This document shows, piece after piece, positions 54,047-62,811 of a stretch of 64,000 bases of DNA (within the stretch, counting starts at the first letter, position 1; each line of letters starts with the position of its first letter). This DNA comes from Nocardiopsis flavescens (GTDB lineage: Bacteria; Actinomycetota; Actinomycetes; Streptosporangiales; Streptosporangiaceae): assembly GCF_900141985.1 (NCBI RefSeq), contig NZ_FQZK01000013.1, positions 160,079 through 224,078 on the forward strand, written 5' to 3'. A program made the position numbers and the translations under genes. Under the pieces are notes generated by a model. The model was given only the letters and a program-made list of their open reading frames with translations, did not search any database and had not been told where the DNA came from.

Positions 54047-54606
54047 CCCGCACCGACACCGCACGCCCCCTGCACCTGCTCAACACCTCCGGCCACCGCG
54101 TCGGACTGGCGCTGTTCCTCGTCGTGGTGGTGGCCCATTGGGCGGAGCACCTCGTGCAGGCCGCGCAGATCTACATCCTCAACTGGCCGATACCCGAGGC
54201 CCTGGGGCTCCTGGGCCTGCCTTTCCCCTGGCTGGTCACGTCGGAGTGGATGCACTACGGCTACGCGCTGGTGATGCTCGTGGGGCTGTTCCTCCTGCTC
54301 CCGGGGTTCACCGGCCGGGCGCGCACCTGGTGGAAGATCTCCCTGGGGATCCAGGTCTGGCACCACTTCGAGCACCTGCTCCTGCTCGTCCAGGCGCTGG
54401 CGGGGGCCAACCTCGGCGGCGGTGCGGCGCCCACCAGCCTGGTCCAGCTCCTCATCCCGCGGGTGGAGCTGCACCTCCTCTACAACGCCCTCGTGTTCGC
54501 GCCCATGGTGGTGGCCATGCTGCTCCACCGCAGCCCCTCGGACGCCGAACGCCCGGCCATGGCCTGCGGGTGCGCCGACCGCGACCGGGTGGAGGAGCGG
54601 GGATGA
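54043..54606 (+). CDS. Histidine-rich small integral membrane protein
   Basis: 187 residues, four to five membrane helices, overlapping UnbU by four bases. Histidines are grouped at membrane borders: HWAEHLVQAAQ in helix 1, SEWMHYGYAL, WHHFEHLLLLVQ in helix 3, and RVELHLLYN before the last helix. The H-x-x-E-H and H-H-x-E-H spacing recalls metal-binding histidine boxes of membrane di-iron oxidases, though no complete known signature is present. The C-terminus has C-G-C. I do not recognise the family with certainty. Its coupling to unbV-unbU suggests a linked membrane function, possibly oxidation or transport. Confidence 0.8.
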   Translation: MTRTDTARPLHLLNTSGHRVGLALFLVVVVAHWAEHLVQAAQIYILNWPIPEALGLLGLPFPWLVTSEWMHYGYALVMLVGLFLLLPGFTGRARTWWKISLGIQVWHHFEHLLLLVQALAGANLGGGAAPTSLVQLLIPRVELHLLYNALVFAPMVVAMLLHRSPSDAERPAMACGCADRDRVEERG

Positions 54607-55034
54607 GGCGGCGCCGGGTCGGCCCCTTCGAGATCGTCGTCCTGCTCGCCGCGCTGGCCCTGGTCGCCGTCGGGGCGGGCGGGGTCGACCAGGCGGTGCG
54701 CGCGGCGCGGGCGGACGGCAGGCCGGGCGACTTCGCCGTCACCGGCGCCTCGTGCGTCAGCCACCTGGGGCACCGGTCGTGCTCCTGCGTGGGGGACTAC
54801 ACCTCCGACGACGGCACGGTGGACCTCACCGGTGTCTCGCTCGCGGGCGGGGACGGCGCGTGCGCCGAAGGGTCCGTCGCGGCCGCGGTGGACATCGGCG
54901 CCCGGACCCGGGTGGTGCACCCGGACGGCTCCGCGGAATGGGTGGTCACCGCCCTGGTGCTCCTGGCCGGGACCGGGCTGGCCCTGTGGGCGGTCGCCCC
55001 CCTGCTGCGCCGCCGGGGCGCACGGGCCGGCTGA
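54603..55034 (+). CDS. Small two-TM membrane protein with Cys-rich extracytoplasmic loop
   Basis: 143 residues. The basic N-terminus MRRRRVG is followed by TM1 (about 9-28). An extracytoplasmic segment contains CVSHLGHRSCSCVGDYTSDDGTVDL with four cysteines in the segment as a whole, then TM2 (about 113-133) and a basic tail. ATG overlaps the stop of the previous gene, making this the fourth gene of the unbV operon. No family recognised. The cysteines could form disulfides outside the membrane. Confidence 0.78.
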   Translation: MRRRRVGPFEIVVLLAALALVAVGAGGVDQAVRAARADGRPGDFAVTGASCVSHLGHRSCSCVGDYTSDDGTVDLTGVSLAGGDGACAEGSVAAAVDIGARTRVVHPDGSAEWVVTALVLLAGTGLALWAVAPLLRRRGARAG

Positions 55035-55041
55035 TCCCGGC

Positions 55042-55956
55042 TCAGGCGTCCTGGCGCCGGGGCCGCGGTGCCTGGCCCAGGATCTCCCGGGTCAGCCGCG
55101 CGATGTCGTCGGAGGCGCCGTTGACCGCGCCGTCGCGCCGCCAGACCAGCAGGTGCCGCAGCTGGATCGGCTCGCCCTCCAGCCTGCGGACCACCACGTC
55201 CCCGCCGGTGTCGAAGTCCGACTGGCAGGGCGCGATCGCCCGGCGCTGCGCGATGAGGTCGCGGATCTCCGAGCGCTCGTAGAGCCGGTAGGGCACCTGC
55301 GGGGTGAACCCCGCGCGCTGGCAGGCCAGGTAGAAGCACTCCGGCCACCCCGTGCCGTCCGGCGGGGTCAGCGCCCAGGGGCAGTCCGCGAGGTCCCCCA
55401 GGGACACCGTCGGCTTGTCCGCCAGCGGGTGGTCGGCCCACAGGGCCACGTGCAGCGGCTCCACCGCCAGCATCGCCCACGACAGCGGCCCGTCCGTGGA
55501 CAGGTCCCGGTCGACGTAGTCGATGGTGGTGCCCAGGTCCAGCCGCCCGGCCCGGACCAGGTCGGTGACCAGCTTGGGGGAGTACTCGGTGCGCACGTGG
55601 ACCGGCACGTTCGGGAAGAGCTCCGGCAGCCGGGCGGAGAGGTCTATCGCCAGCGGCCCCACCCCGCCCACGCGCAGCGTGGTGGGGGAGGCCCCGCGCG
55701 CGGTGATGTCGTGCAGCAGGTCGTCCATGGACAGCAGGACGGCGCGGGCGCGCACCAGCACGAACTCGCCCAGCTCCGTCGGGCGCACCCCCGAGCGGCC
55801 CCGGTGGAACAGCGGGCCGCCCACCTCGCGCTCGATCCGCTGGAGCTGGGTGGTCAGCGCGGGCTGGGAGGTGGAGAGCGCCGCGGCGGCCCGGGTGACG
55901 CTCCCGGTGTCGGCCAGGAGGCAGATGGTGCGCAGATGGCGGAGTTCGAGATCCAT
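55042..55956 (-). CDS. LysR-family transcriptional regulator
   Basis: 304 residues. The N-terminal winged HTH reads MDLELRHLRTICLLADTGSVTRAAAALSTSQPALTTQLQRIEREVGGPLFHRG, fully typical. The effector-binding domain (about 90-300) begins LRVGGVGPLAIDLSARLPELFP. It is divergent from the acyl-CoA dehydrogenase gene across 517 bp, the usual arrangement for a LysR regulator and its target. Ends seven bases from the convergent unbV operon. Confidence 0.93.
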   Translation of the reverse strand: MDLELRHLRTICLLADTGSVTRAAAALSTSQPALTTQLQRIEREVGGPLFHRGRSGVRPTELGEFVLVRARAVLLSMDDLLHDITARGASPTTLRVGGVGPLAIDLSARLPELFPNVPVHVRTEYSPKLVTDLVRAGRLDLGTTIDYVDRDLSTDGPLSWAMLAVEPLHVALWADHPLADKPTVSLGDLADCPWALTPPDGTGWPECFYLACQRAGFTPQVPYRLYERSEIRDLIAQRRAIAPCQSDFDTGGDVVVRRLEGEPIQLRHLLVWRRDGAVNGASDDIARLTREILGQAPRPRRQDA

Positions 55957-56473
55957 CGGGTCCTCCTGGTTCGGCCGTCGGACGGTGGGCGGGATACCGC
56001 TCCGGGCCGCGCGGGGACGTGCCGGGCGCATCCGCCTCGTGCGGGCGGGGGCGCGCCCGCCGGACTCCTCCGGGGCGTCCCGGTGCGGCCTGCCGTGCCG
56101 CCCGCTCCGCCCGTCGGCCACTGTCGACTGTACATCGCGGCCCCGCGGGGCGGGCGGGGACCGGGCGGGCGCCGGGGGACACGCGTGTTCCGGCCGCGCG
56201 CGGGCCGGCGTCCTCTTCCTCCGGAACCCTGCAAGGGGGCACGGCGTGGAACCCGGGCGTTCGGAGCCCCGCTGTACAGATGCCCTCCGTGGGCCGCCGG
56301 GACCGGACACCGCGTTCAGCCGTACCGGGCCCGCTGGGCTCCGACGTCCAGGGGGCGCGCGCCGCGGGCGCGTCGCGATGGGATAGGGTGCCGTGCGTCA
56401 CCTTATAGTTGGACGTCCTACTACATTCCCGCGGAAGACCCCGGGGGATGGCGCGGAACCGGTGGGAGAACTC
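55957..56473. promoter_or_regulatory. Divergent promoter region with GGACGTCC palindrome
   Basis: 517 bp without a gene. On the acyl-CoA dehydrogenase side TTATAGTT lies at 56403, followed by the perfect 8-bp palindrome GGACGTCC (56411-56418) within TTGGACGTCCTA, a look common in TetR- or LysR-type sites, 56 bases before the ATG. The rest shows nothing I can name. Confidence 0.4.
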
Positions 56474-57628
56474 ATGGCGGTCGAACGCATGCTGCGCACA
56501 CCCGAGGCGGAGCAGCTCCTGGAACTGACCCGGGAGCTGGTGGACAAGGAACTCGCCCCGCGCGCGGCCCGGGACGAGGAGGAGGGGGTCTTCCCCCGCG
56601 ACCTGTTCCGCACCCTCGGCGCCGCCGGGCTGCTCGGCCTGCCCTACGGCGAGGAGCACGGGGGCGGGGGCCAGCCCTACGAGGTCTACCTCCAGGTCGT
56701 GGAGGAGCTGGCCCGCGGCTGGCTCGCCGTCGGCCTGGGCGTCAGCGTCCACACCCTGTCCTGCTACCCCCTGGCCGCCTTCGGCACCGACGCCCAGCGG
56801 GCCGAGCACCTGCCCGCCATGCTCGGCGGCGACCGCCTGGGCGCCTACTGCCTGTCCGAGGCCTCCTCCGGCTCCGACGCCGCGGCCCTGACCACCCGCG
56901 CCGGCCGCGACGGCGACGGCTACACCGTCAACGGCGCCAAGGCGTGGATCACCCACGGCGGCGAGGCCGACCACTACACCCTGTTCGCCCGCACCGGCGG
57001 CCCCGGCGCCGACGGCATCAGCTGCTTCCACGTCCCGGCGGGCGTCCCCGGCCTGTCGGCGTCCGCGCCCGAACGCAAGATGGGCATGAACTCCTCCACC
57101 ACGGCCGGAGTCCTGTTCGACGGCGTCCGGCTCGGCGCCGACGCCCGCATCGGCGAGGAGGGCAAGGGGTTCGGCATCGCGCTGGCCTCGCTGGACTCCG
57201 GCCGGCTGGGCATCGCCGCCTGTGCCGTCGGCGTCGCCCAGGCCGCGCTCGACACCGCCCTGGCCTACTCCCGCGAGCGCCACCAGTTCGGCTCCGCCAT
57301 CGGCGACTTCCAGGGCGTCGGCTTCATGCTCGCCGACATGGCCACCATGATCGCCGCCTCCCGCGAGCTGTACCTGGCCGCCGCCCGCCGCCGCGACGCC
57401 GGACGGGACTTCACCGAGCAGGCGGCGATGGCCAAGCTCATGGCCACCGACACCGCCATGCGGGTCACCACCGATGCCGTCCAGGTGCTCGGCGGCTACG
57501 GCTACACCCGCGACTTCCCGGTCGAGCGCCACATGCGCGAGGCCAAGGTCCTGCAGATCGTCGAGGGCACCAACCAGGTCCAGCGCCTGGTGATCAGCCG
57601 ACACCTGGCCCGCCGCTCCCGCGCCTGA
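56474..57628 (+). CDS. Acyl-CoA dehydrogenase
   Basis: 384 residues, normal length. Family blocks: LYGLP-type PYGEEHGGGGQPYEVYLQVVEELARG, AYCLSEASSGSDAAALTTRA (FAD/substrate loop), YTVNGAKAWITHGGEADHYTLFARTG, KMGMNSSTTAGVLFDGVRL, QFGSAIGDFQGVGFMLADMA, VQVLGGYGYTRDFPVERHMREAKVLQIVEGTNQVQ with the catalytic Glu in VEGTNQ. It oxidises acyl-CoA to enoyl-CoA with FAD. GGTGGGAGAA precedes the ATG. Divergent from a LysR gene, so probably catabolic and not part of the enediyne locus. Confidence 0.93.
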   Translation: MAVERMLRTPEAEQLLELTRELVDKELAPRAARDEEEGVFPRDLFRTLGAAGLLGLPYGEEHGGGGQPYEVYLQVVEELARGWLAVGLGVSVHTLSCYPLAAFGTDAQRAEHLPAMLGGDRLGAYCLSEASSGSDAAALTTRAGRDGDGYTVNGAKAWITHGGEADHYTLFARTGGPGADGISCFHVPAGVPGLSASAPERKMGMNSSTTAGVLFDGVRLGADARIGEEGKGFGIALASLDSGRLGIAACAVGVAQAALDTALAYSRERHQFGSAIGDFQGVGFMLADMATMIAASRELYLAAARRRDAGRDFTEQAAMAKLMATDTAMRVTTDAVQVLGGYGYTRDFPVERHMREAKVLQIVEGTNQVQRLVISRHLARRSRA

Positions 57629-57637
57629 CCCGCCGGC

Positions 57638-57662
57638 GCCGCCGCGGTACGTCCGCGGCGGC
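57638..57662. terminator. Hairpin between convergent acyl-CoA dehydrogenase and PPTase genes
   Basis: GCCGCCGCGG (57638-57647) pairs with CCGCGGCGGC (57653-57662) around the loop TACGT. It begins ten bases after the dehydrogenase stop and ends four bases before the PPTase stop on the other strand. Confidence 0.8.
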
Positions 57663-57665
57663 CCC

Positions 57666-58436
57666 TCAGCGGCGCAGCAGCTCCCGGACGGCCGACGCGG
57701 GGTGCAGCACCGGCTCCACCGGGCGGTCCGTCAGCACCGCCAGCGCCGCCCGGTACTCCTCGCCCCGGTCCAGGTCGGCCAGCCACGAGGACGCCGGGTC
57801 GCCGCCCCCGGTCCACTCCAGCAGTCGCGCACCGGTGTGCGGCGGGCTCACCGTCACCCGGCGCAGCCCCCCGGCCAGCCCCAGCCCGGTGGCCTTGAGC
57901 AGGGCCTCCTTGCGCGCCCAGTAGCCGAAGAACGCCCCCCGGCGCTCCTCCCCGGACAGCGCCTCCCACACCTCGCGCTCGGTGTCGGACAGGGTGTAGG
58001 CCGCCAGGCCCTCCAGGTCGCGCGCGGGCGCCACCCGCTCCACGTCCACACCCACCGGGACGCCGTCGGAGACCACCAGCACCACCCATTCTCCCGAGTG
58101 GCTCACCGAGATCTCCCACCCCCGGGCCGGGCCCGCCGGGTGCGGCTTGCCGTGCGGCTCGGCATCGCGCTCGGCACCGGCGCGCTCCTTCTCGTCGCAC
58201 GAGCGGCAGCGCAGCTCGAACTCCACCTCCCGCGGGCCGCACCCCGCCCGCTCGGCCAGCACGAGCCGGGACATCGCCCGCGCCAGCAGGTGGCGGTCGC
58301 GGTCGGCGCGGTGCAGGAACCGGTCGCCCCGGGCCCGCTCGCGCGCGTCCAGCAGGTCCGACAGCCGCTCGGTGGCCCACGACGTGTGCGCCCACCAGAT
58401 CTCGGGCGCCAGGGGAGGGAGAGTCATGCCTCCCAT
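57666..58436 (-). CDS. 4'-phosphopantetheinyl transferase, Sfp type
   Basis: 256 residues. ISVSHSGEWVVLVVSDGVPVGVDVERV holds the PPTase motif with the Mg-binding D-x-E, and FFGYWARKEALLKATGLGL is the second motif (W-x-x-K-E-A-x-x-K). Upstream, EFELRCRSCDEKE ... PHGKPH is the usual Cys-x-x-Cys and H-G-K-P region, with an inserted charged segment. It loads carrier proteins with phosphopantetheine and could serve PKS, NRPS or fatty-acid carriers of the whole genome. PksE carries its own PPTase domain. ATG at 58436 is used. ATG at 58427 is nearly as likely. Confidence 0.92.
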   Translation of the reverse strand: MGGMTLPPLAPEIWWAHTSWATERLSDLLDARERARGDRFLHRADRDRHLLARAMSRLVLAERAGCGPREVEFELRCRSCDEKERAGAERDAEPHGKPHPAGPARGWEISVSHSGEWVVLVVSDGVPVGVDVERVAPARDLEGLAAYTLSDTEREVWEALSGEERRGAFFGYWARKEALLKATGLGLAGGLRRVTVSPPHTGARLLEWTGGGDPASSWLADLDRGEEYRAALAVLTDRPVEPVLHPASAVRELLRR

Positions 58437-58531
58437 TGTGAACCCCGTGGCGAGGGGATCGGGGATTGAGCGGGGCCGGAAGGGGGAATCGGGTAAAGGA
58501 CAGGTCAGCCCGTCCCCTGGGGAGGCCGGAA

Positions 58532-58696
58532 ATGTCCGTTGTGATGTTGTTCGGAGCCGGAGCGCTCGTCGGGCTGGTGGCCCTCACCGCCGTCATCATC
58601 GTGACCCTCCTGACCGAGAGACCCGACCGCGTCGAGACCGTCGAGGCGGAGGAGTCCGAGGAGGAGCGCCCGGTCGCCGACCGGTCCGTACTCTAG
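58532..58696 (+). CDS. 54-residue single-pass membrane peptide
   Basis: A strong hydrophobic helix (LFGAGALVGLVALTAVIIVTLL) is followed by an acidic cytoplasmic tail (ETVEAEESEEERPVADRS). GGGGAGG precedes the ATG. It lies between the divergent PPTase gene and the DeoR gene, 46 bases from the latter. Function unknown. Confidence 0.65.
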   Translation: MSVVMLFGAGALVGLVALTAVIIVTLLTERPDRVETVEAEESEEERPVADRSVL

Positions 58697-58742
58697 ACCG
58701 GGCACGGGCACCTCCGTGTCCCTGAGCACGGAAGGTCGGTCC

Positions 58743-59549
58743 ATGGTCGAGGAGAACCGTCCGGCGTTCGCCGCCGAACGCCGGGAGCGCATTCTCGAAC
58801 TCGTGCGCGCCAACGGCACCATGTCCCTGCGCGACATCGCCGTCAAGGTGCACGCCTCCGAGGTCACCGTCCGCCGGGACGTGCGCGCCCTGGAGGCGGA
58901 GGGGCTGGTGGACCGCCGCCGCGGCGGCGTCGCCCTGCCCGGACGGGTCGGCCACGAGCAGAGCTACGCGGGGCGCAGCGGCCGGTGCGCCGCGGAGAAG
59001 GCGGCCATCGCCGCGTCCGCCGCCCGCCTGGTCCGCCCCGGCGACGCTGTCACCATCGGCCCGGGCACCACCACCGAGGCCCTGGCCCGCGAACTGGCCT
59101 CGCGCACCGACATCACCGTCGTCACCAACTCGCTGCGGGTCGCCGAGGCCCTGGCCGGAGCGTCCGGGGTCGAGGTGGTGGTCACCGGGGGCACCGTGTA
59201 CGGCCCCGCCCGCGCCCTGGTCGGGGCCGCCGCCGAGCAGAGCCTCAAGGGCCTGCGCGTCACCCGCGCGTTCCTGTCGGGCAACGGCGTCAGCGCCGAA
59301 CGCGGCCTGAGCACCCCCAACCCCGCGGTCGCCGGGGTGGACGCGGCCCTGGCCGCCTGCGCCGAGGAGACCGTGGTGCTGGCCGACCACACCAAGGTCG
59401 GCGCCGACACCATGGTCGCCACCGTCCCGCCCGAGGGGATCGCCCACCTGGTCACCGACAGCAGTGCCGACCCCGAGGTGCTCATGACCCTGGAGGAGAC
59501 CGGGGCCCTGGTCCACGTCGCCGTCGTGGCACGTGAACGGGGCCAGTGA
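58743..59549 (+). CDS. DeoR-family transcriptional regulator
   Basis: 268 residues. The N-terminal HTH is RRERILELVRANGTMSLRDIAVKVHASEVTVRRDVRALEAEGLVDRRRGGV, the DeoR signature. The C-terminal sugar-phosphate-sensing domain has IGPGTTTEALARELASRTDITVVTNSLRVAEAL and VVVTGGTVYGPARALVG. The ATG at 58743 follows GGAAGG. A GTG at 58716 is an alternative. No sugar operon is adjacent, so the target is elsewhere or is itself. Confidence 0.93.
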   Translation: MVEENRPAFAAERRERILELVRANGTMSLRDIAVKVHASEVTVRRDVRALEAEGLVDRRRGGVALPGRVGHEQSYAGRSGRCAAEKAAIAASAARLVRPGDAVTIGPGTTTEALARELASRTDITVVTNSLRVAEALAGASGVEVVVTGGTVYGPARALVGAAAEQSLKGLRVTRAFLSGNGVSAERGLSTPNPAVAGVDAALAACAEETVVLADHTKVGADTMVATVPPEGIAHLVTDSSADPEVLMTLEETGALVHVAVVARERGQ

Positions 59550-59664
59550 GCCCCGGTTCCACCCGCAAAGGACGTACCCTTCCGTTCACGCCCGTTGTGC
59601 GGTCCGTGTCCGATGAGTGATCCTGGACGCGTCCGTCCCCGCCCACCCTCAGGAGCCCTCCCCG

Positions 59665-60483
59665 ATGCCCTCTTCTTCGACGCCCCCGGAGCAGCCGCCC
59701 TCGGTGCCGGTGCCCGTCACCCCCGCGCCGGTGGCCCTGCCCGAGCCGTGGTCGCGGGCCGCGCTGACGGTGGTCGTCCCCACCTACGAGGAGGCCGGCA
59801 ACCTGCCGGTGCTGGTGCGGCGGCTCATGTCCCTGGACCTGCCCGGCCTGCGGGTCGTGGTGGTGGACGACAACTCGCCCGACGGCACCGGCGAGGTGGC
59901 CGACAAGCTCGCGGTGGAGTTCCCCGGGCGGGTGTCGGTGGTGCACCGCACCGCCAAGGACGGGCTGGGCCGCGCCTACGTCGCCGGGATGACGCGCGCC
60001 CTGGAGGACGGCGCCGAGTACGTCGCCCAGATGGACGCCGACCTCAGCCACCCCGTCGGCTACGTGCCCCAGCTGCTGGGCACCCTGCTGGCGACCAACG
60101 CGGGCGTCGTCATCGGCAGCCGCTACGTGCCCGGGGGCAGCCTGTCCGAGCAGTGGGGGCTGCGCCGCCGCCTGCTCAGCGGCTGGGCCAACGCCTACGT
60201 CAAGACGGTACTGGCGATCCCGGTGCGCGACGTCACCGCCGGCTTCAAGGTGTGGCGGGCCTCCTCCCTGCGGACCCTGGACCTGCCGGGCATCGAGAGC
60301 ACCGGCTACGCCTTCCAGGTGGAGATGCACTACCGGGCCTTCCGCCGCGGACAGAAGATCGTCGAGATCCCCATCCACTTCGAGGACCGCGTCGCGGGGG
60401 AGAGCAAGCTGGACGGCGCCGTGGCCCTGGAGGCCGCCCTGCGGCCGCTGCGCCTGCGCAGGGCCGAGAACTCCCGCCGCTGA
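59665..60483 (+). CDS. Polyprenol-phosphate mannose synthase-like glycosyltransferase (GT2)
   Basis: 272 residues. LTVVVPTYEEAGNLPVLVRRLM, VVVVDDNSPDGTGEVAD, AQMDADLSHPVGYVPQLL with the D-A-D metal motif, VIGSRYVPGGS and ESTGYAFQVEMHYRAFRRG are diagnostic for dolichol/polyprenol-phosphate mannosyltransferases. There is no C-terminal membrane domain, so it is the single-domain actinobacterial form, which supplies polyprenyl-phosphomannose for protein O-mannosylation or lipoglycans. AGGAG precedes the ATG, about 48 bases after an earlier in-frame start that gives only Pro-rich sequence. The gene stands alone. Confidence 0.92.
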   Translation: MPSSSTPPEQPPSVPVPVTPAPVALPEPWSRAALTVVVPTYEEAGNLPVLVRRLMSLDLPGLRVVVVDDNSPDGTGEVADKLAVEFPGRVSVVHRTAKDGLGRAYVAGMTRALEDGAEYVAQMDADLSHPVGYVPQLLGTLLATNAGVVIGSRYVPGGSLSEQWGLRRRLLSGWANAYVKTVLAIPVRDVTAGFKVWRASSLRTLDLPGIESTGYAFQVEMHYRAFRRGQKIVEIPIHFEDRVAGESKLDGAVALEAALRPLRLRRAENSRR

Positions 60484-60521
60484 CCCGCGGCGCTTTCGCC
60501 CCCCGCGAAACCCGACCCGAT

Positions 60522-60545
60522 CCGTGGTCGCCCCGGGGACCACGG
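60522..60545 (+). terminator. Hairpin after the mannosyltransferase gene
   Basis: CCGTGGTC (60522-60529) pairs with GACCACGG (60538-60545) around a GC-rich loop of eight bases, 39 bases after the stop codon. There is no T-tract. Confidence 0.55.
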
Positions 60546-60662
60546 GGTAGGGGAGGGGTGCCGTGACGGATCGGCCGCACGGCGGCGGGACCGGCCCCCT
60601 CCGGGGACGGGCACCGCGTCGCGGCCGGTCCACGAGGACGACCAGGACGGGCGGTGGACGAC

Positions 60663-61082
60663 ATGACCGAGCCGTACGACGTGGACACCGACATGGGGGA
60701 CGACCCCGAGCGCAGCCTGATCGAGGAGCGCGAACGGCGCATCGACAACGACCACGACATCCAGGGCTACGAGTTCGAGGACGACGACAGCCGGGGTGAA
60801 CGGGGGATCGGCCGCGCCGTTGCCGACGAGCGCAGCGACGTCCTCCCGCGCCAGAGCTGGGACGCGGAGGCGCCCTCCGCGGAGGAGGCGGCCGTGCGGG
60901 TGGAGGACGACGGCTCCGCGGTCGAGGACGCCCCCGGGGCGGCGGTCCGCGACCCGGGCGGCGACCGGGACGGGGGCCACCGGGCGGACACGCCCGCGGG
61001 CCGCGCCGACCGTACCGAGGACCCGGACTCCTACGTCCCCGACGCCGAGGACCCCCGGGACACCGGGGCGCCGGACGTCTGA
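60663..61082 (+). CDS. DUF5709-like acidic protein
   Basis: 139 residues, strongly acidic and probably disordered in the second half. The conserved N-terminal segment (YDVDTDMGDDPERSLIEERERRIDNDHD) is followed by VLPRQSWDAEAPSAEEAAVRVED, the pattern of actinobacterial DUF5709 proteins with the E-E-x-A-V/I-x-x-E/V ending. Function unknown, cytoplasmic. The GTG at 60654 is an equally possible start. Confidence 0.7.
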   Translation: MTEPYDVDTDMGDDPERSLIEERERRIDNDHDIQGYEFEDDDSRGERGIGRAVADERSDVLPRQSWDAEAPSAEEAAVRVEDDGSAVEDAPGAAVRDPGGDRDGGHRADTPAGRADRTEDPDSYVPDAEDPRDTGAPDV

Positions 61083-61104
61083 CCCGGGCGCCGCGGTCCG
61101 GACG

Positions 61105-61130
61105 GGGTCCGGCCGTCAGCGGCCGGACCC
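61105..61130. terminator. Hairpin between convergent genes, overlapping the MFS stop
   Basis: GGGTCCGGCCG (61105-61115) pairs perfectly with CGGCCGGACCC (61120-61130) around the loop TCAG. It lies 22 bases after the DUF5709-like stop and includes the last five codons of the minus-strand MFS gene, so it probably ends both transcripts. Confidence 0.75.
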
Positions 61131-62720
61131 CCCGGAGGGGCCGTCGCCGGTCAGCCCGGCGCTGGAGCCGGGGCAGGAGCGCATCGGCGGCCCCGACACC
61201 CCGCAGAACCGCAGCGCCGTATCCTCCGCGTCCGGGGGCACCGCGCCGGCCCCCTCGGGCGGCGAGCCGCGCCGGTCCTCCCCGGGGGCCCGCGGCACCC
61301 GCCCGCGCGGCAGCAGCAGCGCGCACAGCGCCGCCGCCGCGCACAGCCCCACCAGGATCAGCATCGCGGGGCCGAACCCCGCCACCAGGGACCCGGAGTC
61401 GGCCGTGCCCCCGGTCTCCCCGCCCCCGGAGATCCCCGCCAGGGCCGGGACCGCGGCCACACCGATCAGCTGGGCGCCGCGGGCGAACGTGTTGTTCACC
61501 CCCGAGGCCAGTCCCGCGTGCCGCTCCGGCACCGATGCCAGCACGGTCGCGGTCAGCGGTGCCACGGTGGTGGACAGCCCCAGCGCCACCAGCAGCACCC
61601 CGGGCAGGACGTCGGTGAGGTAGGGCGCGTCCGGCCCGATCCGCGACAGCAGCCACAGCCCGGCGCCGACCAGCAGCGGACCGGCGACGAGCTGGGGGCG
61701 CGGGCCGATCCGCGAGGCCAGCTTCCCCGACCGGGCGGACAGGGCCAGCATCAGCACGGTGATGGGCAGCGACGCAGCCCCGGCCGCGACCGGGGAGTAG
61801 CCTGCCACCTCCTGGAGGTAGATCACCAGCAGGAAGAACAGCGGCCCGAGGGAGCCGTAGACGAGCACGGTGGCGGCGTTGGTCGCGCTGAACCCCCGCG
61901 AGGAGAACATCCCCAGCGGGAGCATCGGATCGGGGACCCGCGCCTCCGCCACCAGGAACAGCGCCAGCGCGAGCACGCCGACGCCCGCCCCCGCCCACAC
62001 CGCCGGGGTGGCGCCCACCGCGCCCCACTGGATGAGAGCGTAGGTGGTGCCGCCCAGGGCCAGGACCCCCAGCAGCGCCCCCGGGTAGTCCAACCGCCGC
62101 GCGGCCTCGGGGTCGCGCGACTCGGGGACCTTGAACCAGGCGATGGCCAGCACGGCCGCCGCCAGCGGAAGGTTGATGAGGAAGATCAGCCGCCAGTCGC
62201 CGATCTGCACCAGCCACCCGCCCACGAACGGGCCGATGGCGGAGGCCACCCCGGTCAGGCCGGACCAGGCGCCGATCGCCCGCGCCCGGTCCTGCTCCCG
62301 GAACCCCGCCTGGAGGATGGCCAGGCTGCCCGGGGTCAGCAGCGCACCGCCCACCCCCTGGGCGATCCGGCCGGCCACCAGCCACTCCAGCGTCGGGGCG
62401 AAGGTGCACAGCGCCGACGCCAGCGCGAACACCGTCACGCCCCACATGAACAGGCGCACCCGGCCGAACCGGTCCGACAGCGACCCGCTGAGCAGGATGA
62501 GCGCGGACAGCGTCACCATGTACCCGTTGACGATCCACTGGAGCCCGGACAGCCCGGTGTCCAGTTCGCCCTGGATCGCGGGCAGTGCCACCGTCACCAC
62601 GGTCGAGTCCAGGAACGCCATCCCCGAACCGAGCACCGTGGCGGTCAGCATCCACCGGGCCTCGGGCGAACCCCAGGCCACACCGCCCGCCGCGCCCGGC
62701 CGCGTCGTCGAACCGCCCAT
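61116..62720 (-). CDS. DHA2 family MFS multidrug transporter (14 TM)
   Basis: 534 residues, about 14 membrane helices. DSTVVTVALPAIQGELDTGLSGLQWIVNGYMVTLSALI is the DHA2 start, SDRFGRVRLFMWG the motif A, and ASAIGPFVGGWLVQIGDWRLIFLINLP the antiporter motif C with the W-R-x-I-F-x-I-N-x-P that marks EmrB/QacA drug:H+ antiporters. The last ~75 residues are a soluble, Pro/Gly-rich extension. It may contribute to drug efflux but it lies outside the enediyne operons and shows no link to them. Confidence 0.92.
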   Translation of the reverse strand: MGGSTTRPGAAGGVAWGSPEARWMLTATVLGSGMAFLDSTVVTVALPAIQGELDTGLSGLQWIVNGYMVTLSALILLSGSLSDRFGRVRLFMWGVTVFALASALCTFAPTLEWLVAGRIAQGVGGALLTPGSLAILQAGFREQDRARAIGAWSGLTGVASAIGPFVGGWLVQIGDWRLIFLINLPLAAAVLAIAWFKVPESRDPEAARRLDYPGALLGVLALGGTTYALIQWGAVGATPAVWAGAGVGVLALALFLVAEARVPDPMLPLGMFSSRGFSATNAATVLVYGSLGPLFFLLVIYLQEVAGYSPVAAGAASLPITVLMLALSARSGKLASRIGPRPQLVAGPLLVGAGLWLLSRIGPDAPYLTDVLPGVLLVALGLSTTVAPLTATVLASVPERHAGLASGVNNTFARGAQLIGVAAVPALAGISGGGETGGTADSGSLVAGFGPAMLILVGLCAAAALCALLLPRGRVPRAPGEDRRGSPPEGAGAVPPDAEDTALRFCGVSGPPMRSCPGSSAGLTGDGPSGGSGR

Positions 62721-62811
62721 CGGCCCCACCCCCTGGCCCCCACGGTACGCCGGGGACCCCCGCCGGCGGCGGAGGTCCCCGTGTCCGTTCCCGGTCCGGC
62801 CCGGCCGGTGC

